Source: Sphingomonas phyllosphaerae | Lineage (GTDB): Bacteria; Pseudomonadota; Alphaproteobacteria; Sphingomonadales; Sphingomonadaceae | DNA length: 64,000 nt | Assembly (NCBI GenBank): GCA_036946405.1 | Contig: JAQIJC010000001.1 | Location: 2,989,501 to 3,053,500, forward strand | Reading direction: 5' to 3' | The notes under the pieces: generated by a model | The model's database searches: none | What the model was told of the DNA's origin: nothing | The model's input: the letters and a program-made list of their open reading frames with translations, nothing else | Position numbers and translations under genes: made by a program | Shown here: positions 19,489 to 28,403 of the stretch, piece by piece | Position numbering within the stretch: the first letter of the stretch is position 1 | Layout of the letters: the number at the start of each line of letters is the position of its first letter

Positions 19489-20127
19489 ATGATCGACCTT
19501 CATTACTGGCCGACGCCGAACGGGCACAAGGTATTGATCTTCCTTGAGGAGGCGGGGCTCGAGCACACGATCCATCCCGTCAATATCGGCGCGGGCGAGC
19601 AGTTCAGGCCCGAGTTCCTGAAGATCGCGCCGAACAACAGGATGCCGGCGATCGTCGACCATGCTCCGCGCGATGGCGGCGCCCCGATCAGCGTGTTCGA
19701 GAGCGGCGCGATCCTGCTGTATCTGGCGCACAAGACCGGATCGTTCGGCGGGCGCGATCCGCGCGCGCATGTCGACGTGCTGCAATGGCTGATGTGGCAG
19801 ATGGGCGGGCTTGGCCCGATGCTGGGGCAGAACCACCATTTCACGCGCTTCGCGCCCGAGAAGGTGCCGTATGCGATCGACCGCTACGTCAAGGAGACGA
19901 CGCGGCTGTACGGCGTGCTCGATCGCCGGCTGGAGGGCCGCAACTTCGTGACCGGCGACGAATATACGATCGCTGACATGGCGTGCTATCCATGGATCCT
20001 GCCCGCGGCGCAGGGGCAGGATATGGCGAACTTCCCCAATCTCGCGCGCTGGCACGCCACGATCGCGGCGCGGCCGGCGGTGGTGCGCGCCTATGAACGC
20101 GGCAAGGCCGTCGCGGCGCCCAGGTAA
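19489..20127 (+). CDS. Glutathione S-transferase family protein
   Basis: 212 residues. The thioredoxin-like N-terminal domain (IDLHYWPTPNGHKVLIFLEE, glutathione-pocket NNRMPAI and the ESGAIL serine motif) is followed by an all-helical C-terminal domain (VTGDEYTIADMACYPWI N-capping box). It resembles the YfcG/YghU nu-class group, often acting as disulfide-bond reductases on glutathione conjugates. The start at 19489 was chosen because upstream residues match no GST and an ATG with family spacing is present. Confidence 0.88.
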   Translation: MIDLHYWPTPNGHKVLIFLEEAGLEHTIHPVNIGAGEQFRPEFLKIAPNNRMPAIVDHAPRDGGAPISVFESGAILLYLAHKTGSFGGRDPRAHVDVLQWLMWQMGGLGPMLGQNHHFTRFAPEKVPYAIDRYVKETTRLYGVLDRRLEGRNFVTGDEYTIADMACYPWILPAAQGQDMANFPNLARWHATIAARPAVVRAYERGKAVAAPR

Positions 20128-20245
20128 CCGGCTTGATACAAGTCGCGACAGTTTCGCCCCACCGTCGACATGTTCGCGCGACGCCCCGGCTGCACAAGGC
20201 AGCGGCCGGGGCGATCATGCCCCATGGGGACGAAGGGGTATTGCG

Positions 20246-20746
20246 ATGAAGACTTGGACGACCGCCGCCATCCTGGGCGCCGCGATGCTGGGCGGGCTGG
20301 GTGCCGCCAGCGTGCAGGCGCAAACCCCGCCCCCGCCTCCGGCACCGATGCAGACCTCCGAAGGCGATGGCGATGGCAACGGCGTGGTGACCCGCGACGA
20401 GGCCACCGCCGATGCCGACCGACGCTTCGCGGCGATGGACACCAACCACGATGGCAAGCTGACCCGCGACGAGCGGCGTGCGTGGCGCGAGCAGCGGCGC
20501 GGACCGATGCCGCGTGGCGGCGGTGACGATGCGCGCGGGGGACGGCGCGACGCCGACCAGACCCAGGCCGAGTTCCGCGCCCGCGCGCTCAAGCGCTTCG
20601 ACCGGGTCGACACCAACCATGACGGGCGGATCGACGCCAATGAGCGCGAGGCGATGATGTTGCTGATGCGATCGCGGCGGCTGGGCCATGATCGCCCGCA
20701 CGACGGGCAGCGGCCGCCGGCCGACGCCGCCGCGCCGATCGGCTGA
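20246..20746 (+). CDS. Secreted EF-hand calcium-binding protein
   Basis: 166 residues. A signal peptide (KTWTTAAILGAAMLGGLGAA, cleavage near AQA-QT) and a proline-rich linker precede three EF-hand-like loops: DGDGNGVVTRDE, DTNHDGKLTRDE and DTNHDGRIDANE. Oxygen-ligand positions 1, 3, 5 and 12 are kept. An Arg/Gly/Asp-rich stretch separates hands two and three. Probably periplasmic calcium binding. It directly precedes a two-component system, so a link to envelope sensing is possible but unproven. Confidence 0.85.
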   Translation: MKTWTTAAILGAAMLGGLGAASVQAQTPPPPPAPMQTSEGDGDGNGVVTRDEATADADRRFAAMDTNHDGKLTRDERRAWREQRRGPMPRGGGDDARGGRRDADQTQAEFRARALKRFDRVDTNHDGRIDANEREAMMLLMRSRRLGHDRPHDGQRPPADAAAPIG

Positions 20747-20787
20747 CCCCTTTTCGCATGACGACGATTGTGTCAGGTGCCGTGACC

Positions 20788-21510
20788 ATGGGCGAGATGC
20801 CGCACCTCCTGCTGGTCGATGACGAGCGGTCGATCCGCGAGCCATTGGCCAGCTATTTGACCAAGCAGGGCTTTCGCGTCACCCAGGCAGGCGATGCGGA
20901 GGCGGCGCGCACCCGGCTGGCGGCTTATGCGATCGACCTGATCGTGCTCGACATCATGATGCCGGGCGAGGACGGGCTGTCGCTATGCCGGCACGTCCGC
21001 GCCACCGGCGAGACGCCGGTGATCCTGCTGACCGCCAAGAGCGAGGAAACCGACCGGATCGTCGGGCTGGAGATGGGGGCGGACGATTATGTCGTTAAGC
21101 CCTTCTCTCCACGGGAATTGGCGGCGCGGATCAAGACCGTGCTGCGGCGGACCGCCGGTGGCGGCGGGGTGCGGCATCATGCGCCGGAGAGCGGCTCCTA
21201 CGCCTTCGCGGGTTGGGTGCTCAAGACCGGCGAGCGCGCGCTGATCGATCGCGAGGGCGTGTCGGTGCCGCTGTCGACCGGAGAATACAACCTTCTTCTG
21301 GCGCTGGTGCAGCGTCCGCGACAGGTTTTGACGCGCGATCAGCTGCTCGACCTGACGCAGGGACGCGAAGCCGCCGCGTTCGACCGCGCGATCGACAACC
21401 AGGTCAGCCGGCTGCGCCGCAAGATCGAGCCCGACCCGAAGAACCCCGAGATCATCAAGACGGTATGGGGCGGCGGCTATGCGCTGTCGACGGACGTGAC
21501 GCGGCTGTGA
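20788..21510 (+). CDS. OmpR/PhoB family response regulator
   Basis: 240 residues. REC domain (about 1-120) with acidic pair VDDE, phospho-acceptor Asp in VLDIMMPGEDG and the K in YVVKPFSPRELAARIK. The winged-helix DNA-binding domain (about 140-238) contains LTRDQLLDLTQGREAAAFDRAIDNQVSRLRRK in two contiguous parts. Candidate starts are 20758, 20788 and 20797; 20788 was preferred because of an AGG at reasonable distance. Translationally coupled to the histidine kinase that follows (GTGA overlap). Confidence 0.93.
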   Translation: MGEMPHLLLVDDERSIREPLASYLTKQGFRVTQAGDAEAARTRLAAYAIDLIVLDIMMPGEDGLSLCRHVRATGETPVILLTAKSEETDRIVGLEMGADDYVVKPFSPRELAARIKTVLRRTAGGGGVRHHAPESGSYAFAGWVLKTGERALIDREGVSVPLSTGEYNLLLALVQRPRQVLTRDQLLDLTQGREAAAFDRAIDNQVSRLRRKIEPDPKNPEIIKTVWGGGYALSTDVTRL

Positions 21511-22865
21511 CATGGCGGATGCCCTGGCCGCGCAGCCTGGCGGGGCAGATGGCGTTGCTGGTCGCGCTGGCGCTGTTCATGGCGCAGGCGATCAACCTCG
21601 CGCTGCTGCTGCGTGAACGCGGCGCGGTGCGGATGGCGCAGATCACGCGCCCCGCCGCCTATCGCATCGCCGACGCGCTGGATCAGGAAGCCGCCGGGCG
21701 GCCGGTGGTCGCCGATCGCGGCCGCGTCCGGCTGGTGCCGGACGACCCGATCACGCGCGCGATGATCGCGCAACCCGCGGTGGCGCGTGAGTTGACGAGC
21801 CAGCTTGCCGACATGGGCGTGCGCGTCGCGGCGGTCGATGTCGCGATCGCCAAGCCATGGCAATATCGTATCCCGCTCAGCCGCTTCGAGCGCCGGATGG
21901 CGGCGCGGGCGGCGCGCGACGACGGGCCGCGCGATTCGATCGTGATCGCGGTGAAGCGCACCGACGGACGCTGGATGGCGCTGGCCGGCGGGCTGCCGCG
22001 CGACGACCTGCGCTTGTTCTGGCGGCTGCTCGGACAGACGTTGATCCTGTACGTCGTGGTGCTGGTGCCGGTATTATGGGTGGCGCGGCGCATCTCGCGT
22101 CCGCTGCGCGAACTGGCGGCGGCGGCGCGCGGTTACTCCCCCGCCGCGAAGCCCGAGCCGTTGGAAGAGAGCGGCCCGCCGGACGTGTGTGCGGTGATCG
22201 CCGCGTTCAACGCGCTGCGGCTGCGCGTCACGGCGATGCTCGACGAAAAGGACCGGATGCTCGGCGCGATCGGTCACGACCTGCGCACGCCGCTCGCCGC
22301 GCTGCGGGTGCGGATCGAGTCGGTCGAGGACGATCAGGATCGTGCGCGGATGGCCGATACGATCGCGGAGATGAACCGCACGCTCGACGATATCCTGTCG
22401 CTGGCGCGGCTGGGGCGGCCGAGCGAGCCGGAAACCGAAGTCGATCTGGCGGCGCTGGTCGATGCGGTGGTCGAGGACTTCCGCGATCTGGGCGAGGCGG
22501 TGACGTTCGAGGAGGCGGAGCGGCTGCGGATGCGATTGCGGCCATCGCTGATCCGGCGCGCGGTGCGCAACCTGATCGAGAATGCGGTGAAATATGCGGG
22601 GGCAGCGGACGTGTCGCTGGCGTCGGACGCGCGCATGGCGTCGATCATGGTCGCGGATCGCGGACCGGGCATCCCGCCCGAGCGGCTGGATCAGGTGTTC
22701 GATCCGTTCTTCCGGCTGGAAAGCTCGCGCAACCGGCATACCGGCGGGATCGGGCTTGGGCTCGCGCTGGCGCGGGCGATCGTCGAGGAAGCCGGGGGAC
22801 GGATCGTGCTGGCCGCGCGGGAGGGCGGCGGGCTGGTGGCGACGATCACATTGCCGCGGGGGTAA
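21507..22865 (+). CDS. EnvZ-like sensor histidine kinase
   Basis: 452 residues. Membrane helix 1 (about 10-32), a periplasmic domain of about 130 residues, helix 2 (LILYVVVLVPVLWVA), HAMP linker, HisKA with AIGHDLRTPLAALR (phospho-His), HATPase N box LIENAVKYA, G1 DRGPGIP and G2 GGIGLGLALA. The GTG start overlaps the regulator stop; a near alternative is ATG 21519. With the upstream regulator it forms a standard two-component system. The stimulus is unknown, though an EF-hand protein is encoded just before. Confidence 0.92.
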   Translation: MTWRMPWPRSLAGQMALLVALALFMAQAINLALLLRERGAVRMAQITRPAAYRIADALDQEAAGRPVVADRGRVRLVPDDPITRAMIAQPAVARELTSQLADMGVRVAAVDVAIAKPWQYRIPLSRFERRMAARAARDDGPRDSIVIAVKRTDGRWMALAGGLPRDDLRLFWRLLGQTLILYVVVLVPVLWVARRISRPLRELAAAARGYSPAAKPEPLEESGPPDVCAVIAAFNALRLRVTAMLDEKDRMLGAIGHDLRTPLAALRVRIESVEDDQDRARMADTIAEMNRTLDDILSLARLGRPSEPETEVDLAALVDAVVEDFRDLGEAVTFEEAERLRMRLRPSLIRRAVRNLIENAVKYAGAADVSLASDARMASIMVADRGPGIPPERLDQVFDPFFRLESSRNRHTGGIGLGLALARAIVEEAGGRIVLAAREGGGLVATITLPRG

Positions 22866-22904
22866 TGCTCGTGACGTCATCACGACGAAGGCAGATGCCC
22901 CTCA

Positions 22905-22973
22905 CCCGTTCGCCCTGAGCTTGTCGAAGGGCGTGCTCCGTGGCACGTGCTTCGACAAGCTCAGCACGAACGG
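22905..22973. repeat. Sphingomonad REP-like palindrome, copy 2
   Basis: CCGTTCGCCCTGAGCTTGTC plus GAAGGGCG, spacer, then GTGCTTCGACAAGCTCAGCA plus CGAACGG. Between convergent kinase and phosphatase genes, same layout as copy 1. Confidence 0.85.
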
Positions 22974-23025
22974 GAGATGGTCCCCTCTCGTTCGAGATGT
23001 GTCTATTCCCGTCCGGGAGCAGAGA

Positions 23026-23838
23026 TTACCGCAGCGCCTGCGCGACCATCTTGTGCAGCTTGTTATGCAGCGCGTCGTTCGCCGCGAGAAACTCGTTGCG
23101 CTCGATCGCGCGGTCGCCGCCGCGGAAGTCGGTGACGTAGCCGCCGGCTTCCTTGACCAGCAGCATCCCCGCCGCGACGTCCCACAGCTTCAGGTCGCTT
23201 TCCCAATAGCCGTCGAACCGCCCGGCCGCGACCCAGGCGAGGTCGAGCGCCGCCGCGCCGAGCCGGCGGATGCCCGCGACCTGCGGTGCAACCGCGCCGA
23301 AGATGCGCGTCCATTGCACGAAGTCGCCATGCCCCATGAACGGGATACCGGTCGCGATCAGCGCCTCGGACGGCTCGCGCCGCGACGACACGCGCAGCCG
23401 CTGGTCCTGTAGCCACGCGCCGCGGCCCTTTTCGGCCCAGAAGCTCTCGTCGGTCAGCGGCTGATAGACGAGCGCGGTCGTGATCTCGCGCTTGCCATTC
23501 GGCATCGGCTCCTCGACCGCGATCGAGATGCAGAAATGCGGGATGCCGTGGAGGAAGTTCGACGTGCCGTCGAGCGGGTCGATGATGAAGCGCGGCTTGT
23601 TCGGATCGCCCTCGATCGTCCCGCCTTCTTCCATGACGAAACCCCAATCGGGGCGCGCCTTCGACAGTTCGTCGTACAGCGTCCGCTCGCAGCGCTGGTC
23701 GGCCTGGCTGACGAAATCGGCCGGCCCCTTGCGGCTGACCTGCAGGTGCTGGACCTCGTTGAAGTCGCGACGCAGCCGCGGCGCCGCCTTGCGCGCCGCG
23801 CGTTCGATGACGGTGAACAGGCCGGAATGGGATGGCAT
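23026..23838 (-). CDS. Inositol monophosphatase family protein (SuhB-like)
   Basis: 270 residues, Mg-dependent phosphatase fold acting on inositol phosphate or similar sugar phosphates. Metal-site motifs are present: EEGG, IDPLDGTSNFLHGIPHF, and LKLWDVAAGMLLVKEAGG. The start MPSHSGLF at 23838 was chosen because GGGGAG lies seven bases before it, whereas the ATG two codons upstream is too close to that Shine-Dalgarno. A long palindromic repeat separates it from efp upstream. SuhB-type members may also assist rRNA processing. Confidence 0.9.
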   Translation of the reverse strand: MPSHSGLFTVIERAARKAAPRLRRDFNEVQHLQVSRKGPADFVSQADQRCERTLYDELSKARPDWGFVMEEGGTIEGDPNKPRFIIDPLDGTSNFLHGIPHFCISIAVEEPMPNGKREITTALVYQPLTDESFWAEKGRGAWLQDQRLRVSSRREPSEALIATGIPFMGHGDFVQWTRIFGAVAPQVAGIRRLGAAALDLAWVAAGRFDGYWESDLKLWDVAAGMLLVKEAGGYVTDFRGGDRAIERNEFLAANDALHNKLHKMVAQALR

Positions 23839-23845
23839 TTGCATT

Positions 23846-23975
23846 CTCCCCCTCCCTTTCAAGGGAGGGTCGGGGTGGGTCATGTCCGGGTGGTACGGTT
23901 TCCGCCTTGGGTGCGGCTGCCGTATCGCGAGCACGCCACCCACCCCCGGCCCCTCCCTTGAAAGGGAGGGGGGAA
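23846..23975. repeat. Long inverted repeat (CCCTCCCTTTCAAGGGAGGG type)
   Basis: Each end is itself a palindrome: CCCTCCCTTTCAAGGGAGGG at 23850-23869 and CCCTCCCTTGAAAGGGAGGG at about 23952-23971. The flanks GGGGTGGGT and ACCCACCCC are inverted relative to each other, so the whole 130 bp forms nested hairpins. It fills the efp to phosphatase gap. It looks like a non-autonomous repeat unit rather than a single terminator. Confidence 0.7.
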
Positions 23976-23979
23976 AAGG

Positions 23980-24543
23980 TCAGTCCGCGCGGCGAACGTA
24001 GGTCTGCTCGTACACGTCGACGACGATCCGCACGCCGCTGGCGATGTGCGGCGGAACCATCACGCGGACGCCGTTGTCGAGGATCGCCGGCTTGTAGCTC
24101 GACGAGGCGGTCTGCCCCTTCACCACCGCGTCGGCCTCGACGATCGTCGCCTCGATCGTGTCGGGCAGCTGCACGCTGATCGGCTCTTCGTCATAGAGTT
24201 CCATGACGACGTCCATGCCGTCCTGCAGGAAGGCGGCGGCGTCGCCGAGCAGGTCGCGCGGCAGCGTCACCTGCTCGTAGGTTTCCTTGTCCATGAAGAC
24301 CAGCCCGTCGCCCTCGGCGAACAGGAATTGGAAATCCTTGGTGTCGAGGCGGACGCGCTCGACCGTCTCGGCGGAGCGGAAGCGGACGTTGTTCTTGCGG
24401 CCGTCGCGCAGGTTCTTCAGCTCGACCTGCATGTACGCGCCGCCCTTGCCGGGCTGCGTGTGCTGGATCTTGACCGCGCGCCAGATGCCGCCTTCGTACT
24501 CGATGATGTTGCCGGGACGGATGTCCACGCCGCTGATCTTCAT
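23980..24543 (-). CDS. efp: Elongation factor P
   Basis: 187 residues; relieves ribosome stalling at polyproline. Three OB/KOW-like beta domains: [18 protein letters not shown] at the N-terminus, [18 protein letters not shown] with the post-translationally modifiable tip Lys33, and the C-terminal [13 protein letters not shown]. Length and order are standard. Confidence 0.96.
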   Translation of the reverse strand: MKISGVDIRPGNIIEYEGGIWRAVKIQHTQPGKGGAYMQVELKNLRDGRKNNVRFRSAETVERVRLDTKDFQFLFAEGDGLVFMDKETYEQVTLPRDLLGDAAAFLQDGMDVVMELYDEEPISVQLPDTIEATIVEADAVVKGQTASSSYKPAILDNGVRVMVPPHIASGVRIVVDVYEQTYVRRAD

Positions 24544-24609
24544 GGGGCTTCGCCTGTGTAAAAAGAGCCGCGGCGCCGGCGGTGATCCGCGGGCGCCGAT
24601 CGCGGCGGC

Positions 24610-25197
24610 TTAGCGGTTGGCGCGCGGTTCGGCAAGAAGCGGAAAGGGATCCACCGCTTCCCCCTCCGACCAGCCCTGTGCCGGCGCGGTGCGCAACACC
24701 GAGAAATGCAGGTGCGGCGCCGCGGCATCGGCATTGCCGGTCGCCCCGACCGTCGCGATCGGCTCGCCGCGGCGGATCACCTGTCCCTCGGTCAGCCCGT
24801 CGCGATAGCCGTCGAGATGCGCGTAATAATACATGGTCGCGCCATCGGTGGAGCGAATGTAGATCGTGCGACCGCCCGCCGCGCTGTCGAACAATTTGTC
24901 GACGCGGCCGTCGGCGGCGGCGAGCACCGGCGTCCCGCGGGGCGCCATGATGTCGATCGCCTCGTGGTGGCGCGCGCCGCCGTCGCGCGGCTGCCCGAAG
25001 GTGTCCACCAGCGCGTCGCGCGCCACGCCGGCCACCGGCACCAGCAGCTGCCCGCCGCTCGCCGCGGGGGGTATGGCCGCGACCGGCGCCGGGGTCGGCG
25101 CGGCGACCGGCGCGCGCGAACCGATCGACACCATCGACGCGAAGCCCGCGCCGAGCAGCAGGATGAGCGCGAGGATCGACCAGCCGAGCTTGGTCAT
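24610..25197 (-). CDS. Membrane-anchored M23 family metallopeptidase
   Basis: 195 residues. An N-terminal membrane helix (ILALILLLGAGFASMV) and Ala/Pro linker are followed by a LytM/M23 domain with zinc ligands in HHEAIDIMAPRGTPV and the PHLHFSV HxH motif. Predicted periplasmic peptidoglycan endopeptidase or inactive activator; the ligands look complete, so activity is plausible. Encoded one base after the L,D-transpeptidase stop, so the two cell-wall genes form an operon. Confidence 0.88.
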   Translation of the reverse strand: MTKLGWSILALILLLGAGFASMVSIGSRAPVAAPTPAPVAAIPPAASGGQLLVPVAGVARDALVDTFGQPRDGGARHHEAIDIMAPRGTPVLAAADGRVDKLFDSAAGGRTIYIRSTDGATMYYYAHLDGYRDGLTEGQVIRRGEPIATVGATGNADAAAPHLHFSVLRTAPAQGWSEGEAVDPFPLLAEPRANR

Positions 25198-25198
25198 G

Positions 25199-26200
25199 TC
25201 AGGCCTGGAACAGCACCGGGGTTCCCCCCTTCACCATCAACGCCACGCGCGCCGCGTCCCAATTGGTCAGGCGCACGCAGCCGTTCGACTGCGCGCGGCC
25301 GATCTGCTCGGGCTCGCTGGTGCCGTGGATGCCGTAATGCTCCTTGCTCAGGTCGATCCACACGACGCCGACCGGGTTGTTCGGGCCGGGCGGGATGATC
25401 TGCGCCTGCTTGCTGTCGGGCACGCCCTTGAGGATCTTGGGGTTCATCTTCCAGTCGGGATTGGGCGAGACGTGCAGCACCTTCCAGTTGCCGAGCGGCA
25501 ACGGATCGCGCGACGAGCCGATCGTCGCGGTATATTGCGCGATCAGATGCCCGTTAACGTCGAGCACGCGCAGGATGCCGTCCGACTTGTCGACGACGAT
25601 CTTCGCGGCCTTGGGCACCGCCGCTTCGACGTTGAGCGAGGCGAGCGTCGCGCGCCATTGCGGCGTCGCATCGGCCGGATAGGCGCGCGAGGTCGGGAAG
25701 GTGTTGGGCACGGTGATCTTCGAGCCGACGCCGATCTTGGTGACGCCGGGGTTCAGCTCGGCCAGCACCTTGGGCGTGGTATGGAAACGCTCGGCGAGCT
25801 TTTCGAGCGGGCGGCTGTACGCCATGGCCGGCAGCTTGGCCTTCTCGGCATAATCGTCCGGCATCTGCGGCACATAGGGGCCGCGCATCGCGGCGACGTC
25901 GAGCGTCACCTGCATCGTCGGCTGGACATTGCCGAAGCGGCGCAGCGCGTCGAGCGTCGCGGCATCGGGCTTGCCGGTCACGCGCAGCCCGCGGCTTTCC
26001 TGAAAGCCTTTGAGCGCATTGGTCAGCGACTGCCCGCCGCGCCCGTCGATCACGCCGGGGCCGAAGCCGAGCTTGTCGAGCACGACCTGCATCCGCAGCA
26101 CCGCCGGGTCGAGCGGCGGGGTCGAACCCTGCTGCGCCGGGGCGGCGGCGGTGAGCGTCACGGCAAGGACGCTGACGACGACGGGGGCGATACGCTTCAC
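25199..26200 (-). CDS. L,D-transpeptidase (YkuD family) with peptidoglycan-binding domain
   Basis: 333 residues. Signal peptide (IAPVVVSVLAVTLTAAAPA), PGBD-1-like helices (LDKLGFGPGVIDGRGGQSL), a LysM-like segment (FHTTPKVLAELNPGV), then the YkuD catalytic domain with HYGIHGT and the active-site SNGCVRL. It forms 3-3 cross-links or attaches proteins to peptidoglycan. The GTG start at 26200 is preceded by GAGAGG; the open frame extends upstream only into the ATTGCGAG repeat. It is followed by an M23 peptidase gene in the same operon. Confidence 0.92.
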   Translation of the reverse strand: MKRIAPVVVSVLAVTLTAAAPAQQGSTPPLDPAVLRMQVVLDKLGFGPGVIDGRGGQSLTNALKGFQESRGLRVTGKPDAATLDALRRFGNVQPTMQVTLDVAAMRGPYVPQMPDDYAEKAKLPAMAYSRPLEKLAERFHTTPKVLAELNPGVTKIGVGSKITVPNTFPTSRAYPADATPQWRATLASLNVEAAVPKAAKIVVDKSDGILRVLDVNGHLIAQYTATIGSSRDPLPLGNWKVLHVSPNPDWKMNPKILKGVPDSKQAQIIPPGPNNPVGVVWIDLSKEHYGIHGTSEPEQIGRAQSNGCVRLTNWDAARVALMVKGGTPVLFQA

Positions 26201-26268
26201 GGGCACCTCTCGTATTTCGATGCCGTAACAACGCTGGCGTTTGTGTTGGGGTCCCTGCGCCATCAACA

Positions 26269-26345
26269 CGTCATTGCGAGCGGAACGACGCAATCCAGCG
26301 CCGGATCAGGACGCCCTGGATTGCGTCGCTACGCTCGCAATGACG
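26269..26345. repeat. ATTGCGAG/AATCCAG palindromic repeat, copy 2
   Basis: CGTCATTGCGAG then GCAATCCAGCG, and the inverted arm CCTGGATTGCGTCGCTACGC plus TCGCAATGACG. Lies between thiE and the L,D-transpeptidase gene. Confidence 0.8.
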
Positions 26346-26354
26346 AAGAGCCGT

Positions 26355-27035
26355 TTATCTCTTCAGCACCGTGTCGAAGGCGCGGATCGCCGCCGCCTCG
26401 TCGCCGCCCCATATCGCATTGCTGGCGGCGATGAAATCGGCACCGGCGGCGATCAGCGGCGCGGCGTTGTCGGGCGTGATGCCGCCGATCGCGACCGATG
26501 GAAGCTCGAACAGTGCGTGCCACCACGACAGGATCACTGGCTCGGGGTGATGCTCTACGGCCTTGGTGGTGGTCGGATAGAAGCTGCCGAACGCGACATA
26601 GTCCGCGCCCGCCTCGCCAGCCTCCATCGCGAGATGGCGGCTGTCGTGACAGGTAACGCCGATCTGCACCGCCGGGCCGAGCGCCTCGCGCACCTCACGC
26701 GGGTCGCCGTCCTCCTGCCCGAGATGCACGCCGTCTGCGCCGAGCCGCTTGGCGAGGCTGACCGAATCGTTGACGATGAACGCCACCTCGCGGTCGGCGC
26801 AGATCCGCTGGAGCGGCTCGGCGAGGCGCGCGGCGCTATGCTGGTCGACGTCCTTGACGCGGAACTGGAACGCCGCGACCGGGCGGGCGTCGAGCGCGTT
26901 CTTGAGGCGATCTGGGAAGGCGCCGGTCACGTCGAGCGGCGAGATCAGGTAGAGCTGGCAAGGCGGACGGCGATCGTCGCGCTTGAAGTTGGCGCCGAAA
27001 TCAGGATCGAGCGGGCCGAGCGGGTCTTCAGTCAT
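26355..27035 (-). CDS. thiE: Thiamine phosphate synthase
   Basis: 226 residues; couples HMP-pyrophosphate and thiazole phosphate to thiamine phosphate. TIM barrel with LYLISPLD, AAFQFRVKD, FIVNDSVSLAKRLGADGVHLGQED (substrate/Mg loop), YVAFGSFYPTTTK (pyrophosphate contact) and SVAIGGITPDNA. An N-terminal extension of about 25 residues is longer than in many ThiE proteins. No thiamine riboswitch was recognised upstream. Confidence 0.93.
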   Translation of the reverse strand: MTEDPLGPLDPDFGANFKRDDRRPPCQLYLISPLDVTGAFPDRLKNALDARPVAAFQFRVKDVDQHSAARLAEPLQRICADREVAFIVNDSVSLAKRLGADGVHLGQEDGDPREVREALGPAVQIGVTCHDSRHLAMEAGEAGADYVAFGSFYPTTTKAVEHHPEPVILSWWHALFELPSVAIGGITPDNAAPLIAAGADFIAASNAIWGGDEAAAIRAFDTVLKR

Positions 27036-27085
27036 GCGGGGCGCGTAGCGGGTTTGAGGGGGTGGTGGAAGCGGTAAGCCGGGAG

Positions 27086-27108
27086 CCCTCTCCCCGGAGG
27101 GGAGAGGG
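27086..27108 (-). terminator. Hairpin downstream of the aldolase gene
   Basis: Ten-base perfect stem CCCTCTCCCC / GGGGAGAGGG with a three-base loop, 14 bp after the aldolase stop. There is no T tract, and similar CCCTCTCCCCNGGGGAGAGGG units are frequent repeats in GC-rich genomes, so it may be a repeat used as a terminator. Confidence 0.5.
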
Positions 27109-27121
27109 AGCTTCGGTCGCC

Positions 27122-28030
27122 TTATTCCTCGCCCTTGTAGATCGACACCAGCTTGTCGAGCATCGCCAGCGCCTCGCCGCGCTCGCGCTGGAAGGTGTTG
27201 CGGCCGATGATCGAGCCGTTGCCGCCACCCGCGAGGATGTCGCGCGCATCCTGATAGACCGCGTCGGTGCCCTTGGCCGCGCCGCCCGAGAAGACGACGA
27301 TCCGGCGGCCCGCGAAGCTCGACTGGACGACGTGGCGGACGCGATCGGCCTGGTTCGACCAGTCGGTGCCCTCGTAGCTCTTCTGCGCCTCGGGCTGTTC
27401 GATGTGTGCGCTGGGCAGCTTCACCTTGATGATGTGTGCGCCGAGCAGCGCCGCCATGTGCGCGGCGTACGCGCCGACGTCGAGCGCCAGTTCGCCGTCC
27501 TTGCTGAGCTTGCCGCCGCGCGGATAGCTCCAGATCACGGTCGCGAGGCCTGCCGCGGCGGCTTCCTCGCGCAGCGCGCGGATCTGCTCCATCGCCGCGA
27601 AGATGTCGTCGGCACCCGGATAGATGGTGAAGCCGATCGCCGCGCAGCCGAGCCGCAGCGCGTCCTCGACGCTGCCGGTTTGCGCCTGCGCGATCTGCGT
27701 CGCCCAGCTGTTCGAGCTGTTGACCTTGAGGATCGTCGGGATCTGCCCCGCGAACGTATCCGCCCCCGCCTCGAGCGCGCCGAGCGGCGCGGCATAGGCC
27801 GATAGCCCGGCGTCGATCGCGAGCTGGTAATGGTAATGCGGGTCATAGGCGGGCGGGTTGACCGCGAAGCTGCGCGCCGGGCCATGCTCGAAGCCCTGAT
27901 CGACGGGCAGGATGATGAGCTTGCCGGTGCCGCCCAGCTTCCCCTGCATCAGGATGCGCGCCAGATTGGCCTTCACCGCCGGGCTGGTGGCTTCGTACTT
28001 GTCCAGAATCGACTTCACGATCGGCGTCAT
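27122..28030 (-). CDS. Class I fructose-bisphosphate aldolase (DhnA/FbaB type)
   Basis: 302 residues, TIM-barrel aldolase using a Schiff-base lysine to cleave fructose 1,6-bisphosphate. Visible are LIILPVDQGFEHGPARSF, PTILKVNSSNS, ATVIWSYPRG, the strand HIIKVKLPS with the candidate catalytic lysine, and the phosphate-binding VFSGGAAKG and GNGSIIGRNTFQR. The start MTPIVKSIL follows AGGAAG. It provides the glycolytic step upstream of gap and pgk, encoded elsewhere in this window. Confidence 0.92.
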   Translation of the reverse strand: MTPIVKSILDKYEATSPAVKANLARILMQGKLGGTGKLIILPVDQGFEHGPARSFAVNPPAYDPHYHYQLAIDAGLSAYAAPLGALEAGADTFAGQIPTILKVNSSNSWATQIAQAQTGSVEDALRLGCAAIGFTIYPGADDIFAAMEQIRALREEAAAAGLATVIWSYPRGGKLSKDGELALDVGAYAAHMAALLGAHIIKVKLPSAHIEQPEAQKSYEGTDWSNQADRVRHVVQSSFAGRRIVVFSGGAAKGTDAVYQDARDILAGGGNGSIIGRNTFQRERGEALAMLDKLVSIYKGEE

Positions 28031-28052
28031 GGTTTCTTCCTGTCCTGTTGAC

Positions 28053-28403
28053 TTACAAAGCGAGCCAGCGGCGCAGCGCCTGATCGACCTGCTCCATGCG
28101 GGTGGCGGAGGCATGGCCGATCACCTTGACGATGCGGTGACGGCGGATGCTGGTGATGCGATCGACCTGCACCTCGCACTCGACGGTGAGGCCGGTATGT
28201 TCCTGTGGCGAGATCGTGACGCGGAACAGCACCTCGCCGCCGACGACGGTGGTGAGTGGGCAGAGCGTGACGGTGGCGTGGCTGTCGTTGAACAGATCGG
28301 CCTGCACCACGACGCACGCGCGCGGGCCGCCGCTCGCGCCCTCGGGTGCATCGACGAGTACGATCGCGCCGTGGCGGATTTCAGGCGCATCACTCACCGC
28401 CAT
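28053..28403 (-). CDS. MazF/PemK-type toxin (putative endoribonuclease)
   Basis: 116-residue PemK-like fold: IRHGAIVLVDAP, PRACVVVQADLFNDSHATVTLCPLTT, VECEVQVDRITSI, and the C-terminal helix EQVDQALRRWL. Family members are sequence-specific mRNA interferases. Its start overlaps the antitoxin gene by ten bases, the usual antitoxin-first order, so the pair is a type II toxin-antitoxin module. It ends 22 bp before the aldolase start, so readthrough is possible. Confidence 0.85.
   Translation of the reverse strand: MAVSDAPEIRHGAIVLVDAPEGASGGPRACVVVQADLFNDSHATVTLCPLTTVVGGEVLFRVTISPQEHTGLTVECEVQVDRITSIRRHRIVKVIGHASATRMEQVDQALRRWLAL

Noticed and set aside
26200..27060. Thiamine riboswitch for thiE
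   Set aside because: No thi-box sequence (CTGAGA ... ACCTGA pattern) could be found upstream of the start at 27035.
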